Of a DNA stretch of 7,046 nt, positions 1-4,731 are shown piece by piece. This stretch comes from Actinomycetota bacterium (GTDB taxonomy: Bacteria; Actinomycetota; Acidimicrobiia; Acidimicrobiales; Ilumatobacteraceae), in contig SXWG01000103.1 of NCBI GenBank assembly GCA_005789925.1, positions 1-7,046 of the forward strand. The letters run 5' to 3'. Below the pieces are notes generated by a model that saw nothing but the letters and a program-made list of their open reading frames with translations, did no database searches and was not told the origin of the DNA. Numbering within the stretch: the stretch's first letter is position 1; every line of letters starts with the position of its first letter. A program made the translations under genes and the position numbers.

Positions 1-156
1 ATTCCTAATAGCTTCCGTACCGTGCTTGGGAGGCGCGCCTACGGGGTCTTCGAACACCACTGCGTCGGAGAACAACTTCATCCACTCGTCGCGCCGTCTG
101 GTGTTCCAATATTCGCAGTGACTCAGTACTGCGTTGGTGGCTGTTCCGGGACTCAT
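1..156 (-). CDS. NTF2/SnoaL-like domain protein, N-terminal part (cut by window edge)
   Basis: Reading the minus strand from the ATG at 156 gives 52 open codons to the window edge; only this N-terminal part is visible. The residues fit the start of an NTF2-like (SnoaL / ketosteroid-isomerase-like) alpha+beta fold. There is a first helix with a WN motif near residues 17-18, then W25-M-K-L-F, then the family-typical VVFEDPVGAPP stretch (residues 33-43) followed by HGTEAIR. In this family that segment covers helix 1, the first strand and the entry to the pocket. Family members range from isomerases and polyketide cyclases to ligand-binding proteins with no known activity, so the substrate cannot be named. 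The gene is divergent from the SRAP gene with 72 nt between starts. No clear Shine-Dalgarno precedes the ATG. Seen: open frame and motif. Inferred: the fold. The family call is fairly safe, the function unknown. Confidence 0.72.
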   Translation of the reverse strand, partial: MSPGTATNAVLSHCEYWNTRRRDEWMKLFSDAVVFEDPVGAPPKHGTEAIRN

Positions 157-165
157 CGTGTCTCG

Positions 166-193
166 AGTGTAGGTTCACACGAACACAAGTGAA
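166..193 (-). promoter_or_regulatory. Possible promoter for the NTF2-like gene
   Basis: On the minus strand TTCACT (188-193) and TACACT (166-171) are separated by 16 nt, a plausible -35/-10 pair for a housekeeping actinobacterial sigma factor. The -10 ends 9 nt before the ATG at 156, so the transcript would have almost no 5' UTR. This agrees with the missing Shine-Dalgarno. The -35 is a weak match and the assignment is inference only. Confidence 0.25.
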
Positions 194-216
194 TACCAGG
201 GTAACCAGACGCGATT

Positions 217-223
217 GGAGAGG
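217..223 (+). promoter_or_regulatory. Ribosome binding site that fixes the SRAP start
   Basis: GGAGAGG is a strong Shine-Dalgarno 5 nt before ATG 229. It overlaps the competing GTG at 223, which therefore is unlikely to be used. This supports the start giving Met-Cys, required for catalysis in the SRAP family. Confidence 0.75.
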
Positions 224-228
224 TGGAT

Positions 229-948
229 ATGTGCGGACGCTTCGTCACAAACTTCTCTATGGCGGAACTCGTTGATTCTCTGGAGGCTGCCGAACTCGAC
301 GTCGTCCACACTGCAAACGTTCACGATTTTCGCAATTTCAACGGCGCTCCGACGCAGTTGTTTCCCGTGGTCATGGGGAAGCCTGGTGACGGGTCCTCGT
401 CCTCGGTGTCGGTTGAAATTGCACACTGGGGTCTGGTTCCTCGATGGATGAAAGACGACAAGAGTGCAGCTCGGATGATCAATGCCAGGGTCGAGACAGT
501 GAGAGAGAAGCCATCCTTCAAGGGTCTACTCTCTAGTCATCGCTGCATCGTCCCGATGTGTGGCTACTACGAGTGGAATAGGGACAATCCAAAAACGAAG
601 ATTCCGTACTTCATCTTCAACGGCGATTCACCAGTGGCGTTTGCCGCTGGCTTGTGGACCACATCACCGGTCACGGGCGACGTGCCCACCTTCACGATGC
701 TCACCGAGGATGCGCCGAACGAAGTGGCCTTTGTGCACGACAGGGCTCCCGTGCTACTCGATGTCGATTGGATGAAAGAGTGGTTGCGTGACAGCGATGC
801 CCCCGTTGAAGCAGTCGCGTCACGACATCGTCACCGATTGTCAGCGCGTCAAGTGAGCGAGCGAGTCAATAGTGTTCGCAACAATGACGAAAGTCTCGTG
901 GCCGAGATGCAACAAAGCAATGGAAGGGCCGGCCTTTTCGATCTCTAG
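229..948 (+). CDS. SRAP domain protein (YedK/HMCES family), abasic-site DNA-protein crosslinker
   Basis: The family protects single-stranded DNA abasic sites by forming a thiazolidine crosslink through the alpha-amino group and thiol of Cys2, which is exposed when Met1 is removed. This gives 239 residues, about the usual length. Visible motifs: M-C2-G-R-F at the N-terminus, N38-G-A-P-T (conserved active-site Asn region), W67-G-L-V-P, I84-N-A-R-V-E, the catalytic Glu E115 in G-Y-Y-E-W, H170 in V-H-D-R, and a C-terminal V-N-S-V-R-N-N segment matching the family's VGNVKN-like end. ATG 229 is chosen because the chemistry needs Cys at position 2 and GGAGAGG (217-223) lies 5 nt upstream; the in-frame GTG at 223 would bury the Cys and lies partly in the Shine-Dalgarno. 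A173 stands where a basic or Met residue is common in HDRxP, probably tolerated. It converges with the HIT gene, with 28 nt between them. No LexA box is visible. Confidence 0.95.
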   Translation: MCGRFVTNFSMAELVDSLEAAELDVVHTANVHDFRNFNGAPTQLFPVVMGKPGDGSSSSVSVEIAHWGLVPRWMKDDKSAARMINARVETVREKPSFKGLLSSHRCIVPMCGYYEWNRDNPKTKIPYFIFNGDSPVAFAAGLWTTSPVTGDVPTFTMLTEDAPNEVAFVHDRAPVLLDVDWMKEWLRDSDAPVEAVASRHRHRLSARQVSERVNSVRNNDESLVAEMQQSNGRAGLFDL

Positions 949-976
949 TCGACCGGCGAGACGGCACGCGAGTCAA

Positions 977-1396
977 CTACTCGTGGGGTGACAGGCCTTG
1001 GTCGACCACCGCCGAACGAATCGCCCGGGCGTGGGCCTCAAGATCGTTCCTTTCAACGTGTCCTGCGGCATTGGCGAACGACAGATCCTCCATTGACGCC
1101 GTCGGTATGAGATGAAGGTGACAGTGGGGGACTTCAAAGCCGGCGACAATGAGGCCGACTCGTTCGCAGGCGAAAGCTTGTTCGAGAGCCCGTGCTAGCA
1201 GACGTGCAGTGCTGAAAAGGTGGCTGCTCACAGAGGGTTCGAGATCGGTCCACTTGTCGACCTCTGCCACCGGACACAGCAGCAAGTGTCCGTCTGTAAT
1301 CGGGTTGATGGTGAGGAACGCAGCACAGAGGTCATCTCTGTAGACGAATGTTCCTGGTATCTCGCCGGCAAGAATTCGCGTGAATACTGATGGCAC
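977..1396 (-). CDS. HIT-family nucleotide hydrolase/transferase (histidine triad protein)
   Basis: HIT proteins bind nucleotides and hydrolyse or transfer nucleoside phosphates, using the middle His of the triad as nucleophile. The 139-residue product has the family layout. The N-terminal R7-I-L-A-G-E-I-P (normally KIIAGEIP) and Y19-R-D-D come first, then F27-L-T-I-N-P-x-x-x-G-H-L-L-L. The signature follows as V89-P-H91-C-H93-L-H95-L-I-P, an exact HxHxHxx triad in the usual final third. The N-terminal CxxC zinc pair of many Hint proteins is absent: the start reads MPSVFTRI, with F5 in the usual place but no Cys. This suggests a zinc-free branch. The start is a GTG (1394-1396) with no Shine-Dalgarno, and TAATCT lies 7 nt upstream, consistent with a leaderless mRNA. 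The gene is divergent from the pgsA-like gene across 33 nt. The substrate is unknown; diadenosine phosphates or aminoacyl-adenylates are family possibilities. Confidence 0.9.
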   Translation of the reverse strand: MPSVFTRILAGEIPGTFVYRDDLCAAFLTINPITDGHLLLCPVAEVDKWTDLEPSVSSHLFSTARLLARALEQAFACERVGLIVAGFEVPHCHLHLIPTASMEDLSFANAAGHVERNDLEAHARAIRSAVVDQGLSPHE

Positions 1397-1403
1397 ACGA
1401 CGA

Positions 1404-1409
1404 AGATTA
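1404..1409 (-). promoter_or_regulatory. Probable -10 element for the HIT gene, leaderless
   Basis: On the minus strand TAATCT lies 7 nt before the GTG start at 1396, so transcription would begin at or near the start codon. A weak TTCACG (1429-1434) could be a -35, at a rather long 19-nt spacing. The absence of any Shine-Dalgarno supports leaderless translation, which is common in actinobacteria. Confidence 0.4.
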
Positions 1410-1417
1410 GACGCGGA

Positions 1418-1423
1418 TACCCT
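1418..1423 (+). promoter_or_regulatory. Possible -10 element for the pgsA-gcvH operon, leaderless
   Basis: TACCCT fits the actinobacterial TAnnnT pattern and ends 6 nt before the GTG at 1430, which would put the transcript start at the start codon. I see no convincing -35 element; it would fall inside the 5' end of the HIT gene. There is no Shine-Dalgarno before the GTG. Inference from position and motif only. Confidence 0.35.
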
Positions 1424-1429
1424 AAAAGC

Positions 1430-1999
1430 GTGAAGCGCTCAGAGATCGTCACGGTGCCGAACTTCGTTACGGTGGCGCGACTCGCGACGCTTCCATGGTT
1501 CGTGGCTCTTCTTGCTGACGACCGAATGGTCGCAGCGTCCTTTATCCTCGGATTCCTAGGAGCCACAGATTGGGTCGATGGATATCTGGCACGGCGTCTA
1601 AACCAAGTGAGCGAACTTGGAGCGGTGTTGGACCCTGTGGCAGATCGGCTCGTGTTCTTCGTCGGAGTTACATCGGCGCTGATCCACGACGGTATTCCCA
1701 TGTGGTTCGGATTGGCGATCCTCATTCGTGAAGGCTTCGTTGCTCTCATGATGGTGTTCGGTACAGCGCGTGGCATGGAGCGCTTTCCCGTCACCACCAA
1801 CGGGAAGAGGGCCACCTTCGCGCTGCTGTGGGCAGTGCCGTGGATCCTGATTGGCACCGTCGGAGGACCATGGGTCTTTTTTCAGGTGTGCGGTTGGTGC
1901 ATCGGTTTGCCTGGTCTGGCGTTGAGTTACGTGACAGCCGTCCAGTACGTCCCGCTCGTTCGCGCCCATCTCCGGCGCGGCGACTACCGTAAGACGTGA
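1430..1999 (+). CDS. pgsA: CDP-alcohol phosphatidyltransferase (PgsA-like membrane phospholipid synthase)
   Basis: This integral membrane enzyme transfers a phosphatidyl group from CDP-diacylglycerol to an alcohol, releasing CMP; for PgsA the acceptor is glycerol-3-phosphate (phosphatidylglycerol pathway). The 189 residues contain the complete CDP-alcohol signature DxxDGxxARx8GxxxDxxxD with D47, D50, G51, A54, R55, G64, D68 and D72, the metal and substrate ligands. The N-terminal T8-V-P-N-F-V-T-V-A-R-L matches the PgsA-type 'P-N-x-x-T-x-x-R' entry. Several hydrophobic stretches follow (about 75-90, 92-110, 127-147 and 150-170), fitting a six-helix membrane protein. The start is GTG 1430, with no Shine-Dalgarno. 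It heads the operon, and its stop overlaps the gcvH start by 1 nt (TGATG). Mycobacterial pgsA2 sits in the same place upstream of gcvH. Cardiolipin- or phosphatidylinositol-phosphate-synthase-type relatives use the same motif, so the acceptor alcohol is less certain than the family. Confidence 0.9.
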   Translation: MKRSEIVTVPNFVTVARLATLPWFVALLADDRMVAASFILGFLGATDWVDGYLARRLNQVSELGAVLDPVADRLVFFVGVTSALIHDGIPMWFGLAILIREGFVALMMVFGTARGMERFPVTTNGKRATFALLWAVPWILIGTVGGPWVFFQVCGWCIGLPGLALSYVTAVQYVPLVRAHLRRGDYRKT

Positions 2000-2376
2000 T
2001 GAACGTTCCGTTACACCTGAAGTACACCTCTGACCACGAATGGGTCTCCGTGAATGGCTCGACGATTTGCGTGGGCATCACCGACTACGCACAAGACGCT
2101 CTCGGAGATGTGGTGTTCGTGCAGCTGCCCCAGCTGGGTTCGCGGATCGAGGCGAATGCGAGTATCGGCGAGATCGAGAGCACGAAGTCGGTCAATGACG
2201 TGTACGCACCATTCGAAGGAGTTGTGTCTGCCGTCAACGATCTGTTGAACGATCAGCCTGAGTTGCTCAATACCGACCCATACGGGAACGGATGGATTTG
2301 TGAGATCGAGTGCACCCAGTTGTCTGATGCTGCGCTGCTCGACGCCGCCGCATATTCCGCGCTCATCGGCGGCTGA
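1999..2376 (+). CDS. gcvH: Glycine cleavage system H protein (lipoyl carrier)
   Basis: GcvH carries the aminomethyl arm between the P protein (glycine decarboxylase), the T protein (aminomethyltransferase) and the L protein (dihydrolipoamide dehydrogenase). The 125 residues match the usual size. Motifs: K8-Y-T-S-D-H-E-W-V at the start, V25-G-I-T-D-Y-A-Q-D-A-L-G-D-V-V-F-V-Q-L-P, and the lipoylation site G57-E-I-E-S-T-K63-S-V-N-D-V-Y-A-P with K63 as the modified lysine. The conserved E-L-L-N-T-D-P-Y-G-N-G-W segment follows in the C-terminal half. ATG 1999 is preferred over the in-frame GTG 1996: it gives the family-typical MNVP start and forms a TGATG junction with the preceding stop, so it is probably translated by coupling since the Shine-Dalgarno is weak. 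gcvT (4728) and gcvP (6262 onward) are close by but in other transcription units. Confidence 0.97.
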   Translation: MNVPLHLKYTSDHEWVSVNGSTICVGITDYAQDALGDVVFVQLPQLGSRIEANASIGEIESTKSVNDVYAPFEGVVSAVNDLLNDQPELLNTDPYGNGWICEIECTQLSDAALLDAAAYSALIGG

Positions 2377-2378
2377 AA

Positions 2379-2867
2379 ATGTCCTACGTGTTCTGCAATC
2401 GATGCGGACACCGAAATCCTCCGGTCTCGGTCTTTTGTTCGGCATGCGGCACGGTTCTCGACACGGTGGAGGACCGCACCATCACCCTCACAAAAGTCGA
2501 CCCGTTGCTCGATGCACCTGGCACGGCTGACGACGTTCAGGTCGACCTCGGAGAGATTCCCCGCGGCAATGCGATCCTCGTGGTGCGCGACGGGGAGGCA
2601 TCCGGGCAGCACTTCGTCTTGGGCAACGAAGTGACGACGCTCGGGCGTCACCCGGACAGCGACGTGGTGCTCGATGACATCACCGTGTCGCGTCGACATG
2701 TGGAGATTCTGGCGACCGAACACGGACATCGTGTGCGAGACATGGGCTCGTTGAACGGAACGTACGTCAATCAACGGCGAGTTGACGACGGAGAACTTCG
2801 CCAGGGGGACGAGCTTCAGGTGGGCAAATACCGCTTGGTGTTCCTCGAGAACCCAGAGGACGTCTGA
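2379..2867 (+). CDS. garA: Zinc-ribbon plus FHA domain protein, GarA/OdhI-like metabolic switch
   Basis: GarA (mycobacteria) and OdhI (corynebacteria) are small FHA proteins that bind and inhibit 2-oxoglutarate dehydrogenase and act on glutamate enzymes. They are switched off when an N-terminal Thr is phosphorylated by Ser/Thr kinases (PknB, PknG) and binds their own FHA domain. This 162-residue protein has the same plan with an added head. C6-x-x-C9 and C20-x-x-C23 form a zinc ribbon. Residues 29-48 hold a TVEDRT-I-T segment then LLDAPG, which by eye aligns with the GarA phospho-switch segment; T34 or T36 are candidate sites. The FHA domain spans about 65-155: L88-G-R-H-P-D-S-D, T102-V-S-R-R-H107, G123-S-L-N126-G-T-Y-V-N131, then V148-G-K-Y-R-L-V-F. 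All expected phosphopeptide-binding residues (R90, S104, H107, N126) are present. It starts 2 nt after gcvH and overlaps the next gene by 1 nt. Symbol by similarity and synteny; the enzyme partners here are inferred. Confidence 0.88.
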   Translation: MSYVFCNRCGHRNPPVSVFCSACGTVLDTVEDRTITLTKVDPLLDAPGTADDVQVDLGEIPRGNAILVVRDGEASGQHFVLGNEVTTLGRHPDSDVVLDDITVSRRHVEILATEHGHRVRDMGSLNGTYVNQRRVDDGELRQGDELQVGKYRLVFLENPEDV

Positions 2868-3673
2868 TGTCAGACCGAAATTATCTGTCGATCGGTGAAG
2901 TCTTGGCGCTGTTGCTCGATGAGTTTCCTGACATCACCATTTCGAAGATTCGTTTCTTGGAGAGCCAGGGTCTCATCGAGCCCGAGCGAACCCCTTCCGG
3001 ATATCGCAAGTTCAGCAATGCCGAAGTCGAGCGCTTGAAGTTCATCCTGCGCGAACAACGGGAGAACTTTCTGCCACTTCGCGTGATTCGTGATCGACTC
3101 GATGAAACTGGAGACATCACACGTGAATACGCGTCAGCGCCAGACACCGGCGAAATTCGAGCTTCCGGACATCCAGCTGCACGGGCAAGTGTGCCGCGCG
3201 GAAGTACAGCCGTCGTCGAACAAGACCCGGTTACCCCGGAAAGCGAGCGCCGCGCGCAACGTCGCGAGGCGAAGGCCCATGCGGACAAGACCGAGTCGCT
3301 GCCTCGCGACGAAGTTGTCGCCCAGTACTCGATTTCTGAAGATCTGTTGAAGGGGTTGGAGGCAGCAGGGCTCGTCGATGGTCATGATGTCGGTGACACG
3401 ACGTTTTTCGACCAGAACTCAGTTGAGATCGCGCGTGCGGCGCAGCGCTTCCAAGAATTGGGAATCGACATTCGACATCTTCGAGCATGGAAGCTGGCGT
3501 CAGACAAAGAAGTGACCTTGTTCGAGCAGCGCATCCTGCCACTATTGCGCCAACGTAATCCGGGGTCACGAGACGAGGCGCTTGCGATGCTTGACGAATT
3601 CGTGACCCTCGGAGGTCGGCTTCGTCTCGCACTCCTCGGCAAGGAGATTCAGAGGTTCACCGATGGGAGATGA
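2867..3673 (+). CDS. ftsR: MerR-family regulator, FtsR / Rv1828-like
   Basis: This is a 268-residue DNA-binding regulator. The N-terminal MerR winged helix-turn-helix spans about residues 6-80: Y6-L-S-I-G-E-V, then T24-I-S-K-I-R-F-L-E-S-Q-G-L-I-E-P, then R41-T-P-S-G-Y-R-K-F-S and the recognition wing. A charged, probably disordered linker rich in Arg, Glu and Ala covers about 88-148. A conserved C-terminal helical domain (about 150-265) contains Y154-S-I-S-E-D-L-L and the Q196-E-L-G-I-D-I-R-H-L-R segment, where Rv1828-type proteins have their second domain. No Cys cluster typical of metal-sensing MerR proteins is visible. In Corynebacterium the relative FtsR activates ftsZ; Mycobacterium Rv1828 sits at the same locus. 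The ATG at 2867 overlaps the FHA stop by 1 nt, with AGAGGA (2854-2859) 7 nt upstream. The gene symbol rests on synteny and domain plan; the target promoters are inferred. Confidence 0.85.
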   Translation: MSDRNYLSIGEVLALLLDEFPDITISKIRFLESQGLIEPERTPSGYRKFSNAEVERLKFILREQRENFLPLRVIRDRLDETGDITREYASAPDTGEIRASGHPAARASVPRGSTAVVEQDPVTPESERRAQRREAKAHADKTESLPRDEVVAQYSISEDLLKGLEAAGLVDGHDVGDTTFFDQNSVEIARAAQRFQELGIDIRHLRAWKLASDKEVTLFEQRILPLLRQRNPGSRDEALAMLDEFVTLGGRLRLALLGKEIQRFTDGR

Positions 3674-4154
3674 CGTGAGGAGCGTCGAAGTTGTCGCAAT
3701 ACGCCTCGATCCGCTCGCCAACACTCCTGCGATGCGGTTGAGGGAGACCGATGGTTCGCGTCGAGAGTTCGACATCTTCATTGGCGCTCCTGAGGCATCG
3801 AGCATTCACACGGCTCTGGAAGGGGCGGAGATGCCTCGACCATTGACCCATGACCTTTTCGTCATGACGCTTCAACGTCTTGAGGTCAGCATAGAAAAGG
3901 TCTGCATCACCGAAGTGATTGACGGCACCTACTACGCCGAAATGCACCTTCAAACTGCCGGTGGTGCTCACGTCATCTCGTGTCGTCCCTCCGACGGGGT
4001 GGCTGTCGCGGTGCGCGCCGAATGCCCGATCTTTGCCTCTGAGGAGATCTTGGACGCCGTCGGGGAGTCGGCTGACGACGACGGAGACGAGGAGATTCTT
4101 GAAGAGTTCAAAGACTTCATCGACAGCATCAACCCAGAGGATTTTGGTCGCTGA
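3663..4154 (+). CDS. DUF151 / bifunctional nuclease (BFN) domain protein
   Basis: The 163-residue product carries a DUF151 (BFN) domain over about residues 7-140. Diagnostic pieces are V10-V-A-I-R-L-D, A23-M-R-L-R-E-T-D-G, F36-D-I-F-I-G-x-x-E-A-S-S-I (family: L-P-I-W-I-G-x-x-E-A-x-A-I), P58-R-P-L-T-H-D-L-F, V82-x-I-T-E-V-I-D-G-T-Y-Y-A-E, and S106-C-R-P-S-D-G-V-A-V-A-V-R with P121-I-F-A-S-E-E-I-L-D. An acidic tail follows (about 134-163, mostly Asp and Glu). The family is named for weak nuclease activity reported in plant relatives; the bacterial role is unsettled. The start overlaps the MerR gene by 11 nt. ATG 3663 has AGAGG (3651-3655) 7 nt upstream. An in-frame GTG at 3675, with GGGAG just before it, would give a start closer to mycobacterial relatives and cannot be excluded. 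This is the last gene of the tight operon. Confidence 0.9.
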   Translation: MGDDVRSVEVVAIRLDPLANTPAMRLRETDGSRREFDIFIGAPEASSIHTALEGAEMPRPLTHDLFVMTLQRLEVSIEKVCITEVIDGTYYAEMHLQTAGGAHVISCRPSDGVAVAVRAECPIFASEEILDAVGESADDDGDEEILEEFKDFIDSINPEDFGR

Positions 4155-4158
4155 CCAA
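4144..4158 (+). repeat. Short inverted repeat across the DUF151 stop codon
   Basis: TTGGTC, a 3-nt loop (GCT) and GACCAA form a perfect 6-bp hairpin that spans the stop codon of the DUF151 gene. There is no T-tract after it, so it is not a convincing intrinsic terminator. It might slow 3'-end decay or have no role. Confidence 0.35.
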
Positions 4159-4199
4159 GACGTGGAGAGGCTCCGAGGGGCCGTCTGACAACGATGTAG

Positions 4200-4222
4200 T
4201 TACCACGATGTGACGCTGGTAA
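4200..4222 (+). promoter_or_regulatory. Dyad TTACCA-N11-TGGTAA upstream of the second MerR gene (possible operator)
   Basis: TTACCA (4200-4205) and TGGTAA (4217-4222) form a perfect 6+6 inverted repeat with an 11-nt spacer, 44 nt before ATG 4267. MerR proteins bind dyads between or over the -35 and -10 boxes as dimers, often autoregulating. A weak promoter overlaps it: TAGTTA (4197-4202) and TAAACA (4220-4225), 17 nt apart. The dyad is seen in the sequence. Its use as an operator for the downstream MerR protein is inference. Confidence 0.4.
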
Positions 4223-4228
4223 ACACAT

Positions 4229-4251
4229 GGAAGGGCCGTTGTGGCCCTGCC
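4229..4251 (+). other. GC-rich 5'-leader hairpin just before the MerR Shine-Dalgarno
   Basis: AGGGCC (4232-4237), loop GTTGT (4238-4242) and GGCCCT (4243-4248) form a perfect 6-bp hairpin. It can be extended by GG (4229-4230) pairing with CC (4250-4251) past one A-G mismatch. It ends directly beside the Shine-Dalgarno at 4252 and has no T-tract, so it is not a terminator. It could protect the 5' end or tune ribosome access. Confidence 0.4.
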
Positions 4252-4260
4252 AAAGGAGGG
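4252..4260 (+). promoter_or_regulatory. Strong ribosome binding site that fixes the second MerR start
   Basis: AAAGGAGGG is the strongest Shine-Dalgarno in the window, 6 nt before ATG 4267. It lies inside the longer open frame that could begin at 4210 and shows that the upstream start is not used. It also suggests that this gene is translated independently of the preceding operon. Confidence 0.85.
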
Positions 4261-4266
4261 TCCATC

Positions 4267-4731
4267 ATGGGCGGTTTTGATCAGATGTTCAGCGGCACGA
4301 AGGCCGCGCAGATCGTCGGCATCTCGTACCGCCAACTTGATTATTGGGCTCGCACCAACCTTGTTCGCCCGAGTGGTGCCGACGCAACCGGCAGTGGAAG
4401 TCGACGTCTCTACACGTATCGAGATTTGCTCGAGTTGAAGATCATCAAGAAGTTGCTCGATGCCGGCATCAAGCTCGAGTCCGTTCGTGACGTGTTCGCG
4501 TACCTCCGAGACCATGTCGACTCGGATATCACCTCTGCCCACATCGTCATCAACGGCAACTCCGTGTTGTTGTGCGACGGTGAAGATCTCATCGATGTCC
4601 TACGCGGTGGGCAAGGAGTCTTGAATGTTCTTCCACTATCCAGCGTACGCGACGAAGTGGACAGCAACATCATCTCTCTGCAGGTCGACTCTCCGGCAAT
4701 GACGCCGACGCCACGCGTCGTCAATTCGTGA
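4267..4731 (+). CDS. MerR-family regulator, Rv1830/McdR-like
   Basis: A 154-residue regulator with a MerR helix-turn-helix over about residues 7-82: F8-S-G-T-K-A-A-Q-I-V-G-I-S-Y-R-Q-L-D-Y-W-A-R-T (helix-turn-helix), N31-L-V-R-P-S, the wing G42-S-G-S-R-R-L-Y-T-Y-R-D-L, and K58-I-I-K-K-L-L-D-A-G-I-K-L-E-S-V-R. The C-terminal part (about 90-130) reads A91-H-I-V-I-N-G-N-S-V-L-L-C, then E106-D-L-I-D-V-L-R-G-G-Q-G-V-L-N-V, as in the Rv1830 type, probably a dimerisation or ligand module. There is a single Cys and no metal-sensor motif. ATG 4267 is chosen over the frame opening at 4210 because of the strong Shine-Dalgarno and the conserved MGGFDQMF-type start. The Mycobacterium counterpart at this locus is a reported cell-division regulator. 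The stop overlaps the gcvT start by 4 nt (GTGA), so regulator and T protein are co-translated. The ligand is unknown. Confidence 0.9.
   Translation: MGGFDQMFSGTKAAQIVGISYRQLDYWARTNLVRPSGADATGSGSRRLYTYRDLLELKIIKKLLDAGIKLESVRDVFAYLRDHVDSDITSAHIVINGNSVLLCDGEDLIDVLRGGQGVLNVLPLSSVRDEVDSNIISLQVDSPAMTPTPRVVNS

Noticed and set aside
173..184. Palindrome GTTC-ACAC-GAAC in the divergent promoter before the SRAP gene, considered as a LexA/SOS box.
   Set aside because: Actinobacterial and Bacillus LexA sites read GAAC-N4-GTTC; here the half-sites are in the opposite orientation. A 4+4 match of this kind is also common by chance.
918..935. GC-rich palindrome AGGGCCGGCCTT with following T residues near the SRAP 3' end, considered as a terminator.
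   Set aside because: It has no loop (GGCCGGCC is self-complementary), lies within coding sequence, and the T-run is only four bases.
1228..1857. A 209-codon open frame on the minus strand opposite the pgsA-like gene, running into the HIT gene.
   Set aside because: It lies opposite a gene with a perfect CDP-alcohol signature, and its translation is low-complexity Arg/Ser/Thr with no domain.
4161..4260. Possible glycine riboswitch near gcvT: GGAGAGG then CTCCGAGGGGCC faintly recalls the glycine aptamer's GGAGAG and GCCGAAGG-type elements.
   Set aside because: The second half lacks the conserved CUCUCAGGCAAA-like segment, there is no tandem aptamer, and the space is short. A covariance-model search (Rfam glycine riboswitch) with a significant hit would revive it; no hit would close it.
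4210..4266. Longer N-terminus for the second MerR protein, starting at 4210.
   Set aside because: It contains a very strong Shine-Dalgarno placed exactly for ATG 4267, and the added residues do not look like part of the MerR fold.
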